Source: Prevotella sp.
Lineage (GTDB): Bacteria > Bacteroidota > Bacteroidia > Bacteroidales > Bacteroidaceae
Reading direction: 5' to 3'
Length of the DNA: 64,000 nucleotides
Assembly (NCBI GenBank): GCA_017538105.1
Contig: JAFYJN010000063.1
Span: 1-64,000 of the forward strand
In this document: positions 61,403 through 64,000 of the stretch, piece after piece
How the letters are laid out: each line of letters begins with the position of its first letter
Numbering within the stretch: position 1 is the stretch's first letter
The notes under the pieces: generated by a model
The model's database searches: none
The model's input: the letters and a program-made list of their open reading frames with translations, nothing else
What the model was told of the DNA's origin: nothing
Translations under genes and position numbers: made by a program

Positions 61403-62776
61403 CTATATCTCCACGAAATTGATTCGTTTTGTGAACTGCTCCATCAATCGGGCCATGGCGACGCTCTCCTTGCGGCGTAGGCGGGCAGACTCCAAGCGGT
61501 TGTTGTAGATACAGGAGATGAACTCTTGGATCTCGTAACGCAGGCCCTCGCCGTCCCAGGAGTAGAAGAACTTTTGGTTTTTGTTCTGGTCCTCAAAACG
61601 CAGTTCAAAATAATCGGTCTTCCACCACGGTGCCGGCACGTAAGCATAGCCTTTGGTGCCCGAAATGACCAGGTTGCCCTCCGTCTTCACGCCCAGTCCG
61701 AGTTTGAATGAGCACACCGCCCTGGGATAGCGAAGCACACCCTTGGTATAGATGTCCACCCCATTCTCCATGCGCGAATAAAGGTTCATATTCTCGTAGT
61801 CCGTACCCATCAACCTAACGATGGGTAGCAAGGGATAGGAACCCATCTCATAGAACGAGCCGCCCGCCTGGTTGGGATCCAGTTCGCGCAGGGTCGGGTC
61901 GCCCCACACCTTTGATTCCGAAGCCTCGATGTCGACCACCTGACCGATCCATCCGCTCTTGATGAGCGTCACGAGATGGTTGAACGCTGGACAATAGGCC
62001 GTCTTGTTGGCCTCCAAGAGCACCAGTCCTTTCTTCTCCGCCAGGTCGAAGAGTTCCTCAGCCTGCCTCTCCTCCAGCACCATGGGTGTCTCGCAGAGCA
62101 CATGCTTTCCCTGCTCCAAGGCATACTTCGTTTGCTGGTAATGTGCAAGATGGGGCGTGGCGATATAGACCGCATCAACAGAATCGACGAGTTGCTCAAA
62201 ACTGGTGGAGTGTTGAGTGTTCGATGTTGAGTGTTCTTCACGCCCCCCCTCCATTTGTTGGATGAGGGCGTCGGATTGGGAGGGGTCAATATCGTAGACT
62301 GCGCCGATGGTGACGGCGCTCACCTTGACCGCCTCCTTGGGGAAGCGGCAGGCGACACGTCCCGCGCCCACAATACCGATGCGCACCTCGTTGTCCTGCT
62401 CCTCGCGCAGCATGGTCGACGAGATTCCCTCCGTTCGGGGAAGGTACACAACCTGGCAGTATTCGTTGAGGTAATCAAAGTGACCCACCCAATCGCTGCC
62501 CACGGTGAAGATGTCCACGTCGTATTTCTGTATGTCGTCTATCTTCTGTCCGAAATAGTCCTCTATGATGATCTTGTCAGCGATGCCCGTTGCACGTACA
62601 GCCTCTACGCGTTCCAGCACATTGTTCTTCACGTTGAGTTTGCCACGCAAGCGATCGAAGTTATCATTCGTTACCCCCACGATCAGGTAGTCGCCCAGCG
62701 CCTTCGCCCTTTTGAGCAGGTTGATGTGCCCCTGGTGGAGCAGGTCGTAGGTTCCGTATGTGATTACTTTTTTCAT
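61403..62776 (-). CDS. Fusion: glycerol-3-phosphate cytidylyltransferase-like domain plus Gfo/Idh/MocA oxidoreductase domain
   Basis: 457 residues. Domain 1 (about 1-130): VITYGTYDLLHQGHINLLKRA with the HxGH nucleotidyltransferase motif (His14, His17) and EGISSTMLR near 115-123, as in TagD-type cytidylyltransferases. Domain 2 (about 132-457): RIGIVGAGRVACRF, then AVYIATPHLAHYQQTKYALEQGKHVLCETPMVLEERQ and the C-terminal dimer domain. The family motif is usually C-E-K-P with a catalytic Lys; here it reads CETP, so Lys is replaced by Thr. A Ser/Thr-rich insert (about residues 181-193) is encoded by a microrepeat. The protein should make a CDP-polyol and reduce or oxidise a related compound. It is located between GDPD and SDR genes. 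Confidence 0.88.
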   Translation of the reverse strand: MKKVITYGTYDLLHQGHINLLKRAKALGDYLIVGVTNDNFDRLRGKLNVKNNVLERVEAVRATGIADKIIIEDYFGQKIDDIQKYDVDIFTVGSDWVGHFDYLNEYCQVVYLPRTEGISSTMLREEQDNEVRIGIVGAGRVACRFPKEAVKVSAVTIGAVYDIDPSQSDALIQQMEGGREEHSTSNTQHSTSFEQLVDSVDAVYIATPHLAHYQQTKYALEQGKHVLCETPMVLEERQAEELFDLAEKKGLVLLEANKTAYCPAFNHLVTLIKSGWIGQVVDIEASESKVWGDPTLRELDPNQAGGSFYEMGSYPLLPIVRLMGTDYENMNLYSRMENGVDIYTKGVLRYPRAVCSFKLGLGVKTEGNLVISGTKGYAYVPAPWWKTDYFELRFEDQNKNQKFFYSWDGEGLRYEIQEFISCIYNNRLESARLRRKESVAMARLMEQFTKRINFVEI

Positions 62777-62823
62777 AGCAAATAGTTTTTCTTTATCTCG
62801 TTAGTAATCTTTGTATTAGATAG

Positions 62824-63630
62824 TTATTCCAGATGAAGCGTTCTTTCTAACTCTCTGGCTTTTCCAGGAATATCGGTCGTCACGAAAACACCTTGTTCCA
62901 AATATGATTGGATGAGGCTCTCGCCATTCACCGTCCACACCCATACCTGCATGCCCCTGTTTATGGCCTCATCTATCCAGTCAGGATAAATGTCAAACGT
63001 CTGCGATGAATAATCTATGCCTCCGTAGCCCCTGTTCCATGCCGTTTCGGGGGAAAGAGATCCACTAAGGAAAAGCGTCTTGTAGCCGAAGCCATAGCCG
63101 ATTAGCCTATCGCACAGGTTCTGGCTGAAGGAGATGAAGTCCACCCTGTTGAGCACACCGATGGAATCCACCATCAACAACAGTTTATCCACGCTGCACG
63201 ACTTGAGTTCTATGACCAGCCGCACTTTACCCGTATCATGGCTAAGGGAAATCAGGAATTCGTCCAGCAATGGCAGCGGCTCACCGTTTTCCAAAAGATG
63301 TTGACTGAGTGTGGCATAATCGGTCTTGGAAATAGTCAGTCCGGCGTACGTGGCATCATGGCAAACTACCAAACGTCCGTCCTTCGTCTGCCTCACATCA
63401 CATTCCGAGCCGTAAATGTCCATGTCAAGAGCCTTCTGGAAGGCCGCCAAAGAGTTTTGCGGCTGTCCCGTTTCCCGCCATGCTCCACGGTGGGCAATCA
63501 CCTTACTCTCAATATTGGAAACCTCCTCCGTCGGGATGACGATGTTGAGTTCCTCCTCATCCAGTCCGTGACTGCTCAGCGAACAGGAGAAGAGGAGAGA
63601 CACTAGGATTAAAGACAATAATTTTGACAT
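62824..63630 (-). CDS. Glycerophosphodiester phosphodiesterase lipoprotein
   Basis: 268 residues. Lipobox LLFSC near residue 16. VIAHRGAWRETGQPQNSLAAFQKAL gives the HRG and P-x-N-S loop; YGSECDVRQTKDGRLVVCHD provides acidic ligands and the second His; VRLVIELKS is the later strand. The third residue of the usual PENT/S loop is Gln (PQNS), a variant I recall as common in Bacteroidetes. It should hydrolyse glycerophosphodiesters, perhaps from phospholipid head groups or from a glycerol-phosphate polymer, and so may recycle glycerol-3-phosphate for the cytidylyltransferase encoded next to it. Anchored outside the cytoplasm. Confidence 0.88.
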   Translation of the reverse strand: MSKLLSLILVSLLFSCSLSSHGLDEEELNIVIPTEEVSNIESKVIAHRGAWRETGQPQNSLAAFQKALDMDIYGSECDVRQTKDGRLVVCHDATYAGLTISKTDYATLSQHLLENGEPLPLLDEFLISLSHDTGKVRLVIELKSCSVDKLLLMVDSIGVLNRVDFISFSQNLCDRLIGYGFGYKTLFLSGSLSPETAWNRGYGGIDYSSQTFDIYPDWIDEAINRGMQVWVWTVNGESLIQSYLEQGVFVTTDIPGKARELERTLHLE

Positions 63631-63647
63631 ACGGAGGTCTGACAGGA

Positions 63648-64000
63648 TTATTTATCGGCAAGTATAACGGTATAGGAGCGGTCGGTATCGAAAATCACAT
63701 CACCGTGATAATTGGCTATTTGTTTCGGCGTCATATAGTCACCGTACTTGTTTTTGAGATGCGCGTCAAAGTCCTTCGGAACAGGCATTTGCACGAACTC
63801 AAAATCTAAACTGATTATGCCGTCTTCGGAATAGACGGACAAATCGTGGCCGCGATTGCTGAACTGGAAACTTAGCAGCGACCATCTCTTCTGACCCGTA
63901 CCATTGTACTGCGCACATGTCCGCTCAAACTTCTTCAGATAACGATCTTGCAAATGATACTGCCTGATAAAAGAACCAAACAAATAGTGACCGAACAACT
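63648..64000 (-). CDS. LicD-family protein, C-terminal part (cut by the window edge)
   Basis: About 117 residues are visible; the frame is open to the right edge and the first in-frame start seen there is only a TTG, so the N-terminus lies outside. The end contains MPVPKDFDAHLKNKYGDYMTPKQIANYHGDVIFDTDRSY, the C-terminal signature of LicD proteins (VPxxxxxxLxxxYGDYMTPP region). The GGTxLGA/DDxD half should lie beyond 64000. With the complete LicD gene at 57434 this gives at least two such enzymes in the locus, possibly adding different phospho-groups. Confidence 0.75.
   Translation of the reverse strand, partial: LFGHYLFGSFIRQYHLQDRYLKKFERTCAQYNGTGQKRWSLLSFQFSNRGHDLSVYSEDGIISLDFEFVQMPVPKDFDAHLKNKYGDYMTPKQIANYHGDVIFDTDRSYTVILADK

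Noticed and set aside
1-64000. tRNA, rRNA, CRISPR arrays, riboswitches, insertion sequences
   Set aside because: No T-loop-like GTTCGAATC context in cloverleaf arrangement, no regularly spaced repeats with unique spacers, no transposase or terminal inverted repeats were found by eye. The direct repeats seen are short, irregular words and not CRISPR units.

Overview
The window looks like a chromosome segment of a Bacteroidales bacterium, probably Prevotellaceae (the family-level call is inference). Support: promoters of the Bacteroidetes type (TTTG, 19-21 bp, TAnnTTTG) precede many genes; there is a TonB-dependent receptor with DUF5689/DUF6359-type lipoproteins, a BspA-like leucine-rich-repeat protein, a GH97 enzyme, a cysteine-poor L31 protein, and many lipoproteins with short N-termini. 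No tRNA, rRNA, CRISPR array, transposase or prophage was seen.

Layout. (1) 1-3060: two tandem copies of a small secreted PPC-like protein with duplicated terminators, then a secreted caspase-like peptidase on the minus strand. (2) 3130-22125, plus strand: an exopolysaccharide/capsule locus holding an initiating phosphoglycosyltransferase, a Wza-like SLBB exporter, two Wzz-like chain-length proteins, a Wzy-like polymerase, a Wzx-like flippase, one GT2 and three GT4 glycosyltransferases, a WecA-like second initiating enzyme, and three embedded exported proteins (CotH-like, GH71/99-like, parallel beta-helix). It converges on a minus-strand Wzi-like capsule assembly gene with a small lipoprotein gene. 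(3) 24433-30054: a Spy-like N-terminus joined to a long Gly/Ser/Arg tail, a possible 62-aa protein with its own consensus promoter, an M28 peptidase, a PLD-like protein, a histidine phosphatase, a DUF308/HdeD-like membrane protein and uridine kinase. (4) 30137-38749: an endonuclease/exonuclease/phosphatase-family protein and a UDG-superfamily protein diverging from a TonB-dependent receptor, two surface lipoproteins with OB-fold-like repeats, ribosomal L31 and a secreted DNA/RNA non-specific nuclease; read together this may be an outer-membrane nucleic-acid scavenging set. (5) 38856-54140: a pair of unknown lipoproteins, two lipocalin-like lipoproteins, glutathione peroxidase, thioredoxin reductase, GH97, NhaD antiporter, a DUF6621-like protein, carboxynorspermidine synthase, RecA and DnaK. 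(6) 54355-64000, minus strand: an AT-rich BspA-like protein, then a second polysaccharide locus with LicD proteins, a CDP-glycerol glycerophosphotransferase, a cytidylyltransferase-oxidoreductase fusion, an SDR and a GDPD. This set suggests a surface polymer carrying phosphoglycerol or another phospho-polyol.

A second layer is the spacer DNA. At least five families of short word repeats recur between unrelated genes, often starting at or overlapping a stop codon, and one appears to have entered a coding sequence. They make the spacers unusually repetitive without any recognisable mobile element. Start codons were chosen by signal peptides, operon spacing and the position of -7 boxes; several starts differ from the longest open frame.
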